Below, in pieces: positions 12,297-21,307 of a DNA stretch of 64,000 nucleotides. Each line of letters begins with the position of its first letter. The stretch's first letter is position 1. The position numbers and the translations under genes are program-made. The notes beneath the pieces are model-generated. The model worked only from the letters and a program-made list of their open reading frames with translations, ran no database searches and was not told where the DNA came from. The DNA is from Enterobacter cloacae complex sp. ECNIH7 (GTDB taxonomy: Bacteria; Pseudomonadota; Gammaproteobacteria; Enterobacterales; Enterobacteriaceae), in assembly GCF_002208095.1 (NCBI RefSeq), contig NZ_CP017990.1, forward strand, positions 4,774,001-4,838,000. Direction: 5' to 3'.

Positions 12297-14615
12297 ATGA
12301 AAAAGTTAACTATTGGCTTAATTGGCAATCCTAATTCCGGCAAGACCACCCTTTTTAACCAGCTGACCGGCGCACGCCAGCGCGTGGGCAACTGGGCGGG
12401 CGTGACGGTTGAGCGTAAAGAGGGTCAGTTCACGACAACGGACAGCCAGGTGACGCTGGTTGACCTTCCCGGCACCTATTCGTTAACCACCATTTCGTCG
12501 CAAACTTCGCTCGATGAGCAGATTGCCTGCCACTATATTCTTGGCGGCGACGCGGACCTGCTGATCAACGTGGTCGACGCCTCCAATCTCGAGCGTAACC
12601 TTTATCTGACGCTGCAGCTGCTGGAGCTGGGGATCCCCTGCATTGTGGCGCTCAACATGCTCGACATTGCGGAGAAACAAAAGCTGCGTATCGACGTCGA
12701 TGCCCTCTCCGCGCGCCTGGGTTGCCCGGTCGTTCCGCTGGTCTCGACGCGCGCTCGCGGTATTGACGCGCTGAAGCTGGCCATTGACCGTCACCAGGGA
12801 AATCATGACATTGAGCTGGTGCATTACGCGCAGCCTCTCCTGCGCGAAGCCAACGTGCTGGCGAAGGAAATGGACAAAAGCATGCCTGCGAAACAGCGCC
12901 TGTGGCTTGGCCTGCAGATGCTGGAAGGGGATATCTACAGCCGCGCTTACGCCGGGCATGCGGCCGATAAGCTGGACGCCACGGTGGCCCGTCTTAGCGA
13001 CGAGCTGGACGACCCGGCGCTGCACATCGCCGATGCGCGTTACCAGGCCATCGCCTCGATTTGCGACGTTGTCAGCAACGCCCTGACGGCAGAGCCCAGC
13101 CGCTTTACGGCGGCGGTGGATAAGGTTGTGCTTAACCGCTTCCTCGGTTTGCCCATCTTCCTGCTGGTGATGTACGTGATGTTCCTGCTCGCCATTAACA
13201 TAGGCGGCGCCCTTCAGCCCATTTTCGACGCCGGTTCCGTCGCGGTCTTCGTCCACGGTATTCAGTGGGTAGGGTATACCCTTCACTTCCCGGAATGGTT
13301 GACCATCTTCCTCGCGCAGGGGATCGGCGGCGGTATCAATACCGTTCTGCCGCTGGTGCCGCAGATCGGCATGATGTACCTGTTCCTCTCGTTCCTGGAA
13401 GATTCCGGCTACATGGCGCGCGCCGCGTTCGTGATGGATCGTCTGATGCAGGCGCTGGGTCTGCCGGGTAAATCCTTCGTCCCGCTGATTGTCGGCTTCG
13501 GCTGTAACGTGCCGTCGGTGATGGGCGCCCGCACCCTGGATGCGCCGCGTGAACGTCTGATGACCATCATGATGGCGCCGTTTATGTCCTGCGGTGCCCG
13601 TCTGGCCATTTTTGCGGTCTTTGCCGCAGCCTTCTTTGGTCAGCAGGGCGCGCTGGCGGTCTTCTCGCTCTACGTGCTGGGCATCGTGATGGCGATCCTG
13701 ACCGGTTTAATGCTGAAACACACCATCATGCGCGGTGAAGCGTCACCGTTCGTGATGGAGCTGCCGGTGTACCACGTCCCCCATCTGAAAAGCCTGGCGA
13801 TCCAGACCTGGCAGCGCCTGAAAGGCTTCGTCCTGCGCGCCGGTAAGGTGATTGTCATCGTCAGTATTTTCCTGAGCGCGCTGAACAGCTTCACCCTGAG
13901 TGGACAGGCAGCGGATAACATTAACGACTCTGCCCTCGCCTCCGTCAGCCGCGTTATCACGCCGGTCTTCAAACCGATTGGCGTGCATGAAGATAACTGG
14001 CAGGCAACCGTCGGCCTGTTCACCGGCGCGATGGCAAAAGAGGTGGTTGTCGGTACCCTGAACACGCTCTACACCGCTGAGAACATTCAGGAACAGGACT
14101 TTAATCCGGCAGAGTTTCATCTCGGTCATGAACTGCTGGGTGCCGTAGAGGAAACCTGGCAGAGCCTGAAGGACACCTTCAGCCTGAGCGTGCTGGCGAA
14201 CCCGATTGAGGCCAGCAAAGGTGACGGCGAAATGGCGACGGGTGCCATGGGCGTGATGGGCGAGAAGTTTGGCAGCGCGTCCGCCGCCTATAGCTACCTT
14301 ATCTTTGTTCTGCTCTACATTCCGTGCATCTCCGTGATGGGGGCGATTGCCCGCGAGTCCAGCCGCGGCTGGATGGGCTTCTCTATCCTGTGGGGGTTAA
14401 ACATTGCCTACTCGCTGTCGACGCTCTTCTATCAAACCGTTAACTTCAGCCAGCATCCGCGCTACAGCCTGGTCTGCATTCTCGCGGTTGTGCTGTTTAA
14501 CGTGTTAGTGCTCGGCCTGCTGCGGCGTGCGCGCAGCCGCGTCGACATCGACCTGCTGGCAAACCGTAAAACCGCCGCAACCTGCTGCAGCAGCCCGGCG
14601 GGCGACTGTCACTGA
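12297..14615 (+). CDS. feoB: FeoB, ferrous iron permease with G domain
   Basis: A 772-residue inner-membrane Fe2+ transporter. The N-terminal G-protein domain has G1 at residues 10-17 (GNPNSGKT), G3 DLPGTY and G4 NMLD. A helical regulatory segment follows, then two Gate-type membrane modules with GCNVPSVMGAR and FMSCGARL. The C terminus ends in cysteines (TCCSSPAGDCH). All hallmark motifs are intact. It works with FeoA and FeoC and is expected to be most active anaerobically. Confidence 0.97.
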   Translation: MKKLTIGLIGNPNSGKTTLFNQLTGARQRVGNWAGVTVERKEGQFTTTDSQVTLVDLPGTYSLTTISSQTSLDEQIACHYILGGDADLLINVVDASNLERNLYLTLQLLELGIPCIVALNMLDIAEKQKLRIDVDALSARLGCPVVPLVSTRARGIDALKLAIDRHQGNHDIELVHYAQPLLREANVLAKEMDKSMPAKQRLWLGLQMLEGDIYSRAYAGHAADKLDATVARLSDELDDPALHIADARYQAIASICDVVSNALTAEPSRFTAAVDKVVLNRFLGLPIFLLVMYVMFLLAINIGGALQPIFDAGSVAVFVHGIQWVGYTLHFPEWLTIFLAQGIGGGINTVLPLVPQIGMMYLFLSFLEDSGYMARAAFVMDRLMQALGLPGKSFVPLIVGFGCNVPSVMGARTLDAPRERLMTIMMAPFMSCGARLAIFAVFAAAFFGQQGALAVFSLYVLGIVMAILTGLMLKHTIMRGEASPFVMELPVYHVPHLKSLAIQTWQRLKGFVLRAGKVIVIVSIFLSALNSFTLSGQAADNINDSALASVSRVITPVFKPIGVHEDNWQATVGLFTGAMAKEVVVGTLNTLYTAENIQEQDFNPAEFHLGHELLGAVEETWQSLKDTFSLSVLANPIEASKGDGEMATGAMGVMGEKFGSASAAYSYLIFVLLYIPCISVMGAIARESSRGWMGFSILWGLNIAYSLSTLFYQTVNFSQHPRYSLVCILAVVLFNVLVLGLLRRARSRVDIDLLANRKTAATCCSSPAGDCH

Positions 14616-14627
14616 GGAGCACACATC

Positions 14628-14864
14628 ATGGCATCGTTGATTCAGGTTCGTGATCTGCTGGCGCTACAGGGACGCATGGAGGCGAAACAGCTGAGCCTCA
14701 GCCTGCATACGCCGCAGCCGATGATCGATGCCATGCTGGAAAGACTGGAAGCCATGGGGAAAGCGGTGCGGATTCAGGAAGAGCCGGACGGCTGTCTCTC
14801 CGGCAGCTGTAAAAGCTGTCCGGAAGGAAAGGCCTGCCTCAGGGAGTGGTGGGCGCTGCGTTAA
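14628..14864 (+). CDS. feoC: FeoC, FeoB-associated winged-helix protein
   Basis: A 78-residue protein with an N-terminal winged helix and a cysteine cluster (C-x4-C-x2-C-x5-C in [15 protein letters not shown]) that can bind an iron-sulphur cluster. In enterobacteria FeoC binds FeoB and protects it from FtsH proteolysis. It starts 12 bases after feoB and ends at a strong terminator. Confidence 0.94.
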   Translation: MASLIQVRDLLALQGRMEAKQLSLSLHTPQPMIDAMLERLEAMGKAVRIQEEPDGCLSGSCKSCPEGKACLREWWALR

Positions 14865-14893
14865 TAAAGCCGGGCATCGCTGCCCGGCTTTAT
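14864..14893. terminator. Bidirectional terminator between feoC and the DUF1471 gene
   Basis: ATAAAGCCGGGCA and TGCCCGGCTTTAT form a 13-base-pair stem around a TCGC loop. It lies between two convergent genes and can end both. Confidence 0.88.
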
Positions 14894-14897
14894 TATA

Positions 14898-15167
14898 TTA
14901 CTTATAGACGTCCGCCGTTGCGCGCACGTTTTTGGTCTGCTTTTCAGCGCTGGTGACGACGTAGTACGTTCCGCCCAGCTCATCCGCTTTCTTCGACAGC
15001 TCTTTTCTCGCGTCCATCGGCGCGGTGGTGTCAGACGTAGAAATCTCACCAATTTTCGTCAAATTCATGCCGGCAACTTTATCTTTTTCCAGCTCTTTTG
15101 CCGCAAAGACGCCAAATGACAGTGACCCAATAACCAGAGAAGTGACAATACCTGTAACAAGTTTCAT
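14898..15167 (-). CDS. Small periplasmic DUF1471 (YhcN/BhsA-like) stress protein
   Basis: An 89-residue precursor with a signal peptide of about 22 residues ending GVFAA and a mature DUF1471 domain (KIGEISTSDTTAPMDAR, then KKADELGGTYYVVTSAE). The family is YhcN, BhsA, McbA and YdgH: small periplasmic proteins linked to biofilm, peroxide, acid or metal stress. I chose the inner ATG (MKLVTGIV), which has GGAGAG upstream and begins the signal peptide. In K-12 yhgA occupies this place. Which paralogue this is cannot be told from sequence alone. Confidence 0.85.
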   Translation of the reverse strand: MKLVTGIVTSLVIGSLSFGVFAAKELEKDKVAGMNLTKIGEISTSDTTAPMDARKELSKKADELGGTYYVVTSAEKQTKNVRATADVYK

Positions 15168-15278
15168 AGCCTGACTCTCCATAGGATTGTTGTTTTGATT
15201 ATCGTAGGCAGAACAACCGCAACGACATCTGGAGTATGGTTGCGGTGTGTTATTTTTTCCAGGATGGATAGAAAATAA

Positions 15279-16052
15279 TCAGTCGAAACGTTGACTTAAC
15301 GCAATGAGCGCTGAACAAAATTCCGTCGGATGAGAGATAAACGGGGCATGTGCGGCTTTGGCAATGACCTGCGATTCGCTGTCCGGCCAGAGCGAATCCA
15401 GCAGCGGAACCACTTTGCGCGGCACAATCCCGTCGAGATAACCGTAGATACGCAGGTGCGGCACCGTCAGAGCTGCCAGCGGCTCGCGCAGGTCAACCGT
15501 TTTCAGGAGCTCAAGACCGCCGTTAAGCACCTCAACCTCCGGCATCGGCAGCGAAAGCACGGTCTGCTTCAGCGTTCGGGCATCCTTACGCGCGGTATCA
15601 GTGCCCATTGTCTGCAATGCCAGGAACCGCTCTACGGTCCGCTGGAAATCTTCGCTCAGCTGCTGCTGGAAGCCCGCCAGCACGTCAGGCTTGATCCCCG
15701 GCCACTCTTCCTGCGCGCTAAAACAGGGCGATGACGCCACCGTCACCAGCGCTTTTACGCGGTCAGGCCGCGACAGCGCAATCTGGCTCGCCACCAGCCC
15801 GCCCAGGCTCCAGCCCAGCCAAACCGCGTTTTGCGGCGCAGCGTCCAGAACCTGCTGCGCCATCTCATCAAGCGACAACGCGCCATACCCGCGGCTGCGG
15901 CCAAAGCCGGGTAAGTCCACCAGATGCAGCGTGAAATGCGAGGCAAGTTCCTCACGTATGCAATGCCATATCTCCGCGTTCAGGCCCCATCCGTGCAGCA
16001 GCACAAGATGGCAATTTCCTGTCCCTACGGTCTGCCACCACAGCGTCTTCAT
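15279..16052 (-). CDS. bioH: Pimeloyl-ACP methyl ester carboxylesterase BioH
   Basis: An alpha/beta hydrolase of 257 residues. The nucleophile is S82 in GWSLGG, the acid lies in YGYLDGIVP and the histidine in KAAHAPF. BioH demethylates pimeloyl-ACP methyl ester and so ends synthesis of the pimelate part of biotin. It stands alone, away from the other bio genes, and diverges from gntX across only 36 bases. Confidence 0.96.
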   Translation of the reverse strand: MKTLWWQTVGTGNCHLVLLHGWGLNAEIWHCIREELASHFTLHLVDLPGFGRSRGYGALSLDEMAQQVLDAAPQNAVWLGWSLGGLVASQIALSRPDRVKALVTVASSPCFSAQEEWPGIKPDVLAGFQQQLSEDFQRTVERFLALQTMGTDTARKDARTLKQTVLSLPMPEVEVLNGGLELLKTVDLREPLAALTVPHLRIYGYLDGIVPRKVVPLLDSLWPDSESQVIAKAAHAPFISHPTEFCSALIALSQRFD

Positions 16053-16088
16053 CAGTTACTGTTCTCTTTTTTCACATGGAGGTTGCAC

Positions 16089-16772
16089 ATGCTAACAGTA
16101 CCCGGCTTGTGCTGGCTATGCCAAATGCCGCTGGCGCTCAGCGGGTGGGGCGTCTGCTCCGTCTGCACGCGAGCGCTGGAATGGCGTATCGGGATCTGTC
16201 CACAATGTGGTTTACCGGCCACAAACCCCTCGTTGCCCTGTGGCCGCTGCCTGAAAAAATCCCCGCCGTGGAGCGCCCTGGTGGCCGTGGATGATTATGT
16301 CCCCCCGCTGAGCAGACTGGTTCATGCGCTGAAGTTTTCCGGGCAGAGCTCGCTGGCACAGCCCCTTGCCCGACAGCTGTTGCTGGCGGTTCTGCAAGCG
16401 CGACGTCACCGGGCATTGCCGAAAATTGACATGGTAGTGAATGTTCCCTTATACCGGCGTCGGCACTGGCGGCGCGGCTATAACCAGAGTGACCTGATCT
16501 GCCGTCCCCTCGCGCGGTGGCTCGGCTGCCGGTATGAGGCCCACGCGCTGACACGCGTTCATGCCACCGCCATCCAGCATCAGCTCAGCGCCCGGCTTCG
16601 CAAAAGAAACCTCAAAAATGCCTTTCGCCTTGAATTGTCGGTCGACGGTCTCCATATCGCGATTGTGGATGATGTCGTCACCACGGGCAGTACCGTTGCT
16701 GAACTTTCCCGACTGCTTTTGCGAAGCGGCGCCGCGTCGGTTCAGGTATGGTGTCTGTGCCGTACCTTGTAG
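16089..16772 (+). CDS. gntX: GntX, ComF-family phosphoribosyltransferase-like protein
   Basis: The protein is 227 residues from the start MLTVPGLCWLC. It has an N-terminal double zinc finger with four CxxC pairs (CWLC, CSVC, CPQC, CGRC) and a C-terminal PRPP-binding loop VDDVVTTGSTVAE. It is homologous to ComF, which acts in DNA uptake; E. coli GntX allows use of DNA as a nutrient. The frame extends 55 codons upstream over bioH, but that part is antisense to bioH and not conserved. nfuA follows after 61 bases. Confidence 0.92.
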   Translation: MLTVPGLCWLCQMPLALSGWGVCSVCTRALEWRIGICPQCGLPATNPSLPCGRCLKKSPPWSALVAVDDYVPPLSRLVHALKFSGQSSLAQPLARQLLLAVLQARRHRALPKIDMVVNVPLYRRRHWRRGYNQSDLICRPLARWLGCRYEAHALTRVHATAIQHQLSARLRKRNLKNAFRLELSVDGLHIAIVDDVVTTGSTVAELSRLLLRSGAASVQVWCLCRTL

Positions 16773-16833
16773 CCCTTCTTCAATGGGCGTATGATTATAC
16801 CCAGGTAATTTAGTCAACTATTAGGCCAAAGCT

Positions 16834-17409
16834 ATGATCCGTATTTCCGATTCTGCACAAGCGCACTTTGCCAAACTGCTGGCAAATCAGGAAGAAGGGA
16901 CGCAGATCCGCGTGTTTGTGATTAATCCAGGCACTCCGAATGCAGAATGTGGTGTTTCTTATTGTCCTCCGGACGCTGTGGAAGCCACCGACACTGCCCT
17001 TAAATTTGAGCAGCTCACCGCCTACGTTGATGAGCTGAGCGCACCGTATCTTGAAGATGCGGAGATCGACTTCGTCACCGACCAGTTGGGTTCTCAGCTG
17101 ACCCTGAAAGCACCGAACGCGAAAATGCGTAAAGTGTCTGACGATGCCCCGCTGATGGAGCGCGTTGAGTATCTGCTGCAATCCCAGATTAACCCACAGC
17201 TGGCGGGCCACGGCGGTCGTGTTTCCCTGATGGAAATCACCGACGAAGGTTTTGCCATTCTGCAGTTTGGCGGCGGCTGTAACGGCTGTTCCATGGTCGA
17301 TGTGACGCTGAAAGAAGGGATCGAGAAGCAGCTGCTGAACGAGTTCCCGGAACTGAAAGGCGTACGTGACCTGACCGAGCACCAGCGCGGCGAGCACTCT
17401 TACTACTAA
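16834..17409 (+). CDS. nfuA: NfuA, Fe-S cluster carrier
   Basis: A 191-residue protein with an N-terminal degenerate A-type scaffold domain and a C-terminal Nfu domain holding C149 and C152 (GGGCNGCSM). As a dimer it binds one [4Fe-4S] cluster and passes it to targets such as aconitase and lipoyl synthase, mainly under oxidative stress or iron limitation. The N-terminal domain keeps the E. coli length. Confidence 0.96.
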   Translation: MIRISDSAQAHFAKLLANQEEGTQIRVFVINPGTPNAECGVSYCPPDAVEATDTALKFEQLTAYVDELSAPYLEDAEIDFVTDQLGSQLTLKAPNAKMRKVSDDAPLMERVEYLLQSQINPQLAGHGGRVSLMEITDEGFAILQFGGGCNGCSMVDVTLKEGIEKQLLNEFPELKGVRDLTEHQRGEHSYY

Positions 17410-17428
17410 TTCAGTATCCGTCTGTATC

Positions 17429-17459
17429 GCCCGGTAGCGCTGCGCTTACCGGGCCTACA
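17429..17459. repeat. REP palindrome after nfuA
   Basis: GCCCGGTAGCGC and GCGCTTACCGGGC arms are followed by CTACAG. This is the classic enterobacterial REP pattern and is shared with copies near 19117, 19159 and 27053. Confidence 0.75.
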
Positions 17460-17508
17460 GAAACAGTGCGGTCTGATGCCCTCTTCCTCGTGCGAGGGTG
17501 AAACATTA

Positions 17509-17540
17509 AAAACGGTAACCTCGTGGTTACCGTTTTGCGT
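17509..17540 (+). terminator. Terminator of nfuA
   Basis: AAAACGGTAACC pairs with GGTTACCGTTTT around a TCGT loop. The symmetrical A and T runs would let it work in both directions. Confidence 0.85.
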
Positions 17541-17615
17541 TTACCTCTCCCTCTATATGTTGACCTGCGTCTCATAATTCACATTTTGCCTGCCAGGGTG
17601 ATTCTCAATCACGTC

Positions 17616-17631
17616 ATGTTACCCGTATCAT
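17616..17631. promoter_or_regulatory. GntR operator 1 of gntT
   Basis: ATGTTACCCGTATCAT is an excellent match to the GntR operator of E. coli gluconate genes (ATGTTACCGGTATCAT type). GntR repression would be released by gluconate. Confidence 0.78.
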
Positions 17632-17755
17632 TCTCATGGGCACTAAGCACACCCATAACAGCCGACTAAACTTAATCGTTTAAAAGGCATCAGTATTAGT
17701 GCCGTTACTTCTCTGTTCCCAGTTGGGACAATCGGAATTTGTCGTTGAAACAATG

Positions 17756-17771
17756 ACGTTACCCATAACAA
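17756..17771. promoter_or_regulatory. GntR operator 2 of gntT
   Basis: ACGTTACCCATAACAA is a weaker form of the same operator. Its centre lies 140 bases from operator 1 and about 27 bases before the gntT ATG. Paired operators at this gene suggest looping repression. Confidence 0.55.
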
Positions 17772-17790
17772 TTCAAAGGCCAGGTAAATC

Positions 17791-19107
17791 ATGCCATTAG
17801 TCATCGTTGCTATCGGTGTTGTGTTATTACTGCTCTTGATGATCCGCTTCAAAATGAACGGATTTATCGCTCTGGTTCTGGTGGCACTTGCAGTCGGTCT
17901 GATGCAGGGTATGCCGCTGGTTAAAGTTATCAGTTCCATCAAAGCCGGCGTCGGCGGCACGCTCGGCAGCCTGGCGCTGATCATGGGCTTCGGCGCCATG
18001 CTCGGCAAAATGCTGGCAGACTGCGGGGGCGCGCAGCGTATCGCCACCACGCTGATTGCCAAATTTGGCAAGAAGAACATCCAGTGGGCGGTGGTATTAA
18101 CCGGTTTTACCGTCGGCTTCGCGCTGTTCTATGAAGTGGGCTTCGTGCTGATGCTGCCGCTGGTGTTCACCATCGCGGCTGCGGCAAACATCCCGCTGCT
18201 GTATGTCGGTGTGCCAATGGCTGCGGCGCTGTCCGTGACTCACGGCTTCCTGCCGCCGCACCCGGGTCCAACCGCTATCGCAACCATCTTCCACGCGGAT
18301 ATGGGTAAAACCCTGCTGTTCGGTACGATTCTGGCGATCCCAACCGTGATTCTGGCGGGCCCGGTTTATGCCCGCTTCCTGAAAGGCATTGATAAGCCGA
18401 TTCCGGAAGGTCTCTACAGCGCCAAAACCTTCACCGAAGAAGAGATGCCTGGCTTTGGCGTCAGCGTCTGGACCTCTCTGGTACCGGTGATCCTGATGGC
18501 GATGCGCGCCGTGGCAGAGATGATCCTGCCGAAAGGTCATCCGTTCCTGTCCGTTGCGGAATTCCTGGGTGACCCGGTAATGGCAACGCTGATTGCGGTG
18601 CTGATCGCGATGTTCACCTTCGGCCTGAACCGCGGCCGTTCAATGGATCAGATCAACGATACGCTGACCTCTTCCATCAAAATCATTGCCATGATGCTCC
18701 TGATCATCGGCGGCGGCGGTGCATTCAAGCAGGTTCTGGTCGACAGCGGCGTGGACAAATACATCGCTGCCATGATGCATGAAACCAACGTATCGCCGCT
18801 CCTGATGGCCTGGTCTATTGCCGCGGTTCTGCGTATTGCGCTGGGTTCTGCGACCGTTGCGGCGATCACCGCGGGCGGTATCGTTGCCCCGCTGATTGCG
18901 ACCACGGGCGTAAGCCCTGAACTGATGGTTATCGCCGTCGGTTCCGGTAGCGTGATTTTCTCTCACGTTAACGACCCTGGCTTCTGGCTGTTCAAGGAGT
19001 ACTTCAACCTGACGATCGGTGAAACCATCAAGTCCTGGTCCGCGCTGGAAACCATTATTTCGGTGTGTGGTCTGGTCGGGGTGCTGCTGTTGAATATGGT
19101 GGTTTGA
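17791..19107 (+). CDS. gntT: High-affinity gluconate permease GntT
   Basis: A 438-residue GntP-family permease with about 12-14 hydrophobic segments across its full length. The motifs FALFYEVGFVLMLPL, HGFLPPHPGPTAIA and the C-terminal FSHVNDPGFWLFKEYFNL are typical of gluconate/H+ symporters. Position between nfuA and malQ matches E. coli gntT. Predicted GntR operators upstream support induction by gluconate. The gene for GntR is not in this window. Confidence 0.95.
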   Translation: MPLVIVAIGVVLLLLLMIRFKMNGFIALVLVALAVGLMQGMPLVKVISSIKAGVGGTLGSLALIMGFGAMLGKMLADCGGAQRIATTLIAKFGKKNIQWAVVLTGFTVGFALFYEVGFVLMLPLVFTIAAAANIPLLYVGVPMAAALSVTHGFLPPHPGPTAIATIFHADMGKTLLFGTILAIPTVILAGPVYARFLKGIDKPIPEGLYSAKTFTEEEMPGFGVSVWTSLVPVILMAMRAVAEMILPKGHPFLSVAEFLGDPVMATLIAVLIAMFTFGLNRGRSMDQINDTLTSSIKIIAMMLLIIGGGGAFKQVLVDSGVDKYIAAMMHETNVSPLLMAWSIAAVLRIALGSATVAAITAGGIVAPLIATTGVSPELMVIAVGSGSVIFSHVNDPGFWLFKEYFNLTIGETIKSWSALETIISVCGLVGVLLLNMVV

Positions 19108-19116
19108 TGTAAAAAA

Positions 19117-19187
19117 GCCGGGTGGCGCTGACGCTTACCCGGCCTACTCGATCCATGCAGGCCCGGTAAGCGTAGCGCCACCGGGCA
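19117..19187. repeat. Inverted pair of REP elements (BIME-like) after gntT
   Basis: The first unit (19117-19146) and second unit (19159-19187) are the same REP sequence in opposite orientation, separated by 12 bases. Each has its own GCGCTnACGCTTACC-type core. This is the arrangement of a BIME. Confidence 0.82.
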
Positions 19188-19190
19188 ATA

Positions 19191-19218
19191 AAAAAACCCG
19201 CCAGTGGCGGGTTTTTTT
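19191..19218. terminator. Bidirectional terminator between gntT and malQ
   Basis: AAAAAACCCGCC and GGCGGGTTTTTTT form a strong stem around AGT, between the convergent gntT and malQ genes. Confidence 0.88.
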
Positions 19219-19219
19219 A

Positions 19220-21298
19220 TCACTTCTTCGCGGCTGCTTTTCGCCGCTTGTCCAAATCCTTAATCAGCTTGTTCACCCCGTCATCGGCAAACATCTTCTC
19301 AAGCGTTGTGGACAGCTTGCGACGCCAGTTCTTGTACTGATAGCTAGTGCCCGGAATGTTCACCGGCTCCGCCATATCAATCCAGTCTTCAGGCTGCAGG
19401 CCCAGCAGGGCGCTGTTGCTGTCGGCAATATAGCGCTGTAGGCCGCGATTGAGGGTCGCGGTCATCGACATCAATGACGCCTTATGTCCGGCACGTTTCG
19501 GCAGACAGCCCTGCTTGTGCAGCGCATCCAGCAGCCCCTGCTTAGAGAGCTCGCGATCCTGATACAGGCCGCGCAAAACCTCTTCATCAGGATACAGACC
19601 CAGCGTTTTACCGAGCGTCAGATCGCCGCTTTCCCAATAGCCACGAAGCGTAGGAAGGTCATGCGTCGTCGCGACTGCCATTGACTGTTCAGGGTACGCT
19701 TTCGGCGCGCGGAAGGTTTTCTCATGGTCGTTTTCAAAATAGAGCACTTTATAGGAATAGACGCCGCTGTCGCGGAGCTTGCTGACAATTTCCACCGGCA
19801 CGGTACCGAGATCTTCACCGATCACCATGCACTGATGGCGCTTGCTTTCCAGCGCCAGGATCGACAGCAGATCGTCAACCGGATACTGCACGTACGCGCC
19901 GTGATCGGCCGTTTCACCGTACGGGATCCACCACAGACGCAGCACGGACATCACATGGTCGATACGCAGCGCCCCGCAGTTCTGCATGTTGGCGCGCAGC
20001 AGGTCGATGAACGGCTCGTAGGCGCGCGCCGCCATGACGTGCGGATCCATCGGCGGCAATCCCCAGTTCTGGCCGAGCGGGCCAAGGATATCCGGTGGCG
20101 CGCCGACGGAGGCTTTCAGACAGTAAAGCTCGCGGTCGCACCAGGTTTCCGCGCCGCCTTCCGCCACGCCCACGGCCAGATCGCGGTACAGGCCAATCGG
20201 CATTTTATAGCCCTGGCTCACCTGCCAGCAGGCGGCAAACTGGCTGTACGCCAGCCACTGCAGCCACAGGTAGAAGTCCACTTCATCGGCATATTTTTTA
20301 CAGAACGCTTTTACTTCAGGCGTGTCGACGGACTGATAAGCTTCCGGCCAGACCGGCCAGCCCCAGCGCATTTCGTCCTCCTTCACCTGATACGCGTGCA
20401 GCGCATCAAACGCCGCCTGCCAGTACAGGCTCTCGCCCTCCTGCGTTACAAACTGGCGGAACGCGGCCATCTGCTCGTCATCGCGCTGCGAAAAGCCTTT
20501 CCACGCCAGACGCAGCGCGGCCATTTTCAGCGCCGTGACGGTGGAATAGTCCACCCAGTCCGCGTCGCGCGCCTGCTTCAGTGCCTGCTGCGTGGTGCTG
20601 AGTTTCCACCACGCCTGCGCCTCTTTGCTGTTTTTGAAGTCATCTAACGCGTTAACGTCGATATAAATCACGTTCAGCCAGCGACGGGACGACGGGCTAT
20701 ACGGGCTGGCGCTCTCCGGGTTGGCCGGATAGAGCGCGTGGATCGGGTTGAGCCCGATAAACGCGCCGCCGCGCTCGCCCACGGATGCCAGCATCTTTTT
20801 CAGATCGCCAAAGTCACCGATGCCCCAGTTGCTGTCGGAGCGCAGGGTGTAGAGCTGCACGCAGGCGCCCCACAGCTTTTTGCCTTCGAGCAACGCCTGC
20901 GGCTCGTAGCAGCGTTTTGGCGCGACGATCACCCGGCAGTGGAAACGCAGGTCATCCTGGGTGAGCGTGAGGGTGTGATAGCCCTCCGGCAGCTTCGCCG
21001 GAAGGTTTAACGTTTTGCCGCCGGTGGCGTGGCCTTTGTGCTGATGCCCCTCTTCGGTGGTAAGCAGCCAGCTAAACTCGCCGCGCCCCTCCACCGCCAG
21101 CGGCATCTTTTTGCCTGCGGTGAACACCTTCACGTTCGGCACCGGCGCAACCGACGCTTTCGCGTCGGCCTTGTGCATGGCATCAAGCAAACGTCTTTTG
21201 GTGTCGGCGCCAATAGACTGCGGTTTGCCGTGCGCATTAATGTAACTGAGGCTGATTCCCGCCGCCTGCGCGGCGCTGTCCAGACGTTTACTCTCCAT
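19220..21298 (-). CDS. malQ: 4-alpha-glucanotransferase (amylomaltase)
   Basis: A 692-residue GH77 enzyme that transfers glucosyl and maltosyl units between maltodextrins, releasing glucose. Catalytic-region motifs are visible: ALRIDHVMSVLRLWW, VIGEDLGTVP and TTHDLPTLRGYW. An N-terminal extension (about residues 1-140) precedes the barrel, as in E. coli MalQ. It lies nine bases after malP and is expected to be co-transcribed from the MalT-dependent malP promoter. Confidence 0.97.
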   Translation of the reverse strand: MESKRLDSAAQAAGISLSYINAHGKPQSIGADTKRRLLDAMHKADAKASVAPVPNVKVFTAGKKMPLAVEGRGEFSWLLTTEEGHQHKGHATGGKTLNLPAKLPEGYHTLTLTQDDLRFHCRVIVAPKRCYEPQALLEGKKLWGACVQLYTLRSDSNWGIGDFGDLKKMLASVGERGGAFIGLNPIHALYPANPESASPYSPSSRRWLNVIYIDVNALDDFKNSKEAQAWWKLSTTQQALKQARDADWVDYSTVTALKMAALRLAWKGFSQRDDEQMAAFRQFVTQEGESLYWQAAFDALHAYQVKEDEMRWGWPVWPEAYQSVDTPEVKAFCKKYADEVDFYLWLQWLAYSQFAACWQVSQGYKMPIGLYRDLAVGVAEGGAETWCDRELYCLKASVGAPPDILGPLGQNWGLPPMDPHVMAARAYEPFIDLLRANMQNCGALRIDHVMSVLRLWWIPYGETADHGAYVQYPVDDLLSILALESKRHQCMVIGEDLGTVPVEIVSKLRDSGVYSYKVLYFENDHEKTFRAPKAYPEQSMAVATTHDLPTLRGYWESGDLTLGKTLGLYPDEEVLRGLYQDRELSKQGLLDALHKQGCLPKRAGHKASLMSMTATLNRGLQRYIADSNSALLGLQPEDWIDMAEPVNIPGTSYQYKNWRRKLSTTLEKMFADDGVNKLIKDLDKRRKAAAKK

Positions 21299-21307
21299 CG
21301 CGCTTCC

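Larger units (their letters stand above)
17410..17790. other. nfuA-gntT intergenic region
   Basis: This 381-base gap has no gene. It contains a REP element (17429-17459), a partial copy of the second repeat family near 17470-17501, the nfuA terminator and two GntR-type operators that frame the gntT promoter region. Confidence 0.7.

Noticed and set aside
15924..16088. N-terminal extension of gntX by 55 codons
   Set aside because: It runs antisense through the start of bioH, and the ComF family begins at MLTVPG.
17590..17612. GTGATTCTCAATCAC near gntT as a CRP site
   Set aside because: The arms fit but the spacer is one base too long for CRP, so I do not list it.
19724..20647. A 307-codon plus-strand frame inside malQ
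   Set aside because: Antisense shadow; the composition is rich in R, H and Q, typical of reversed coding DNA.
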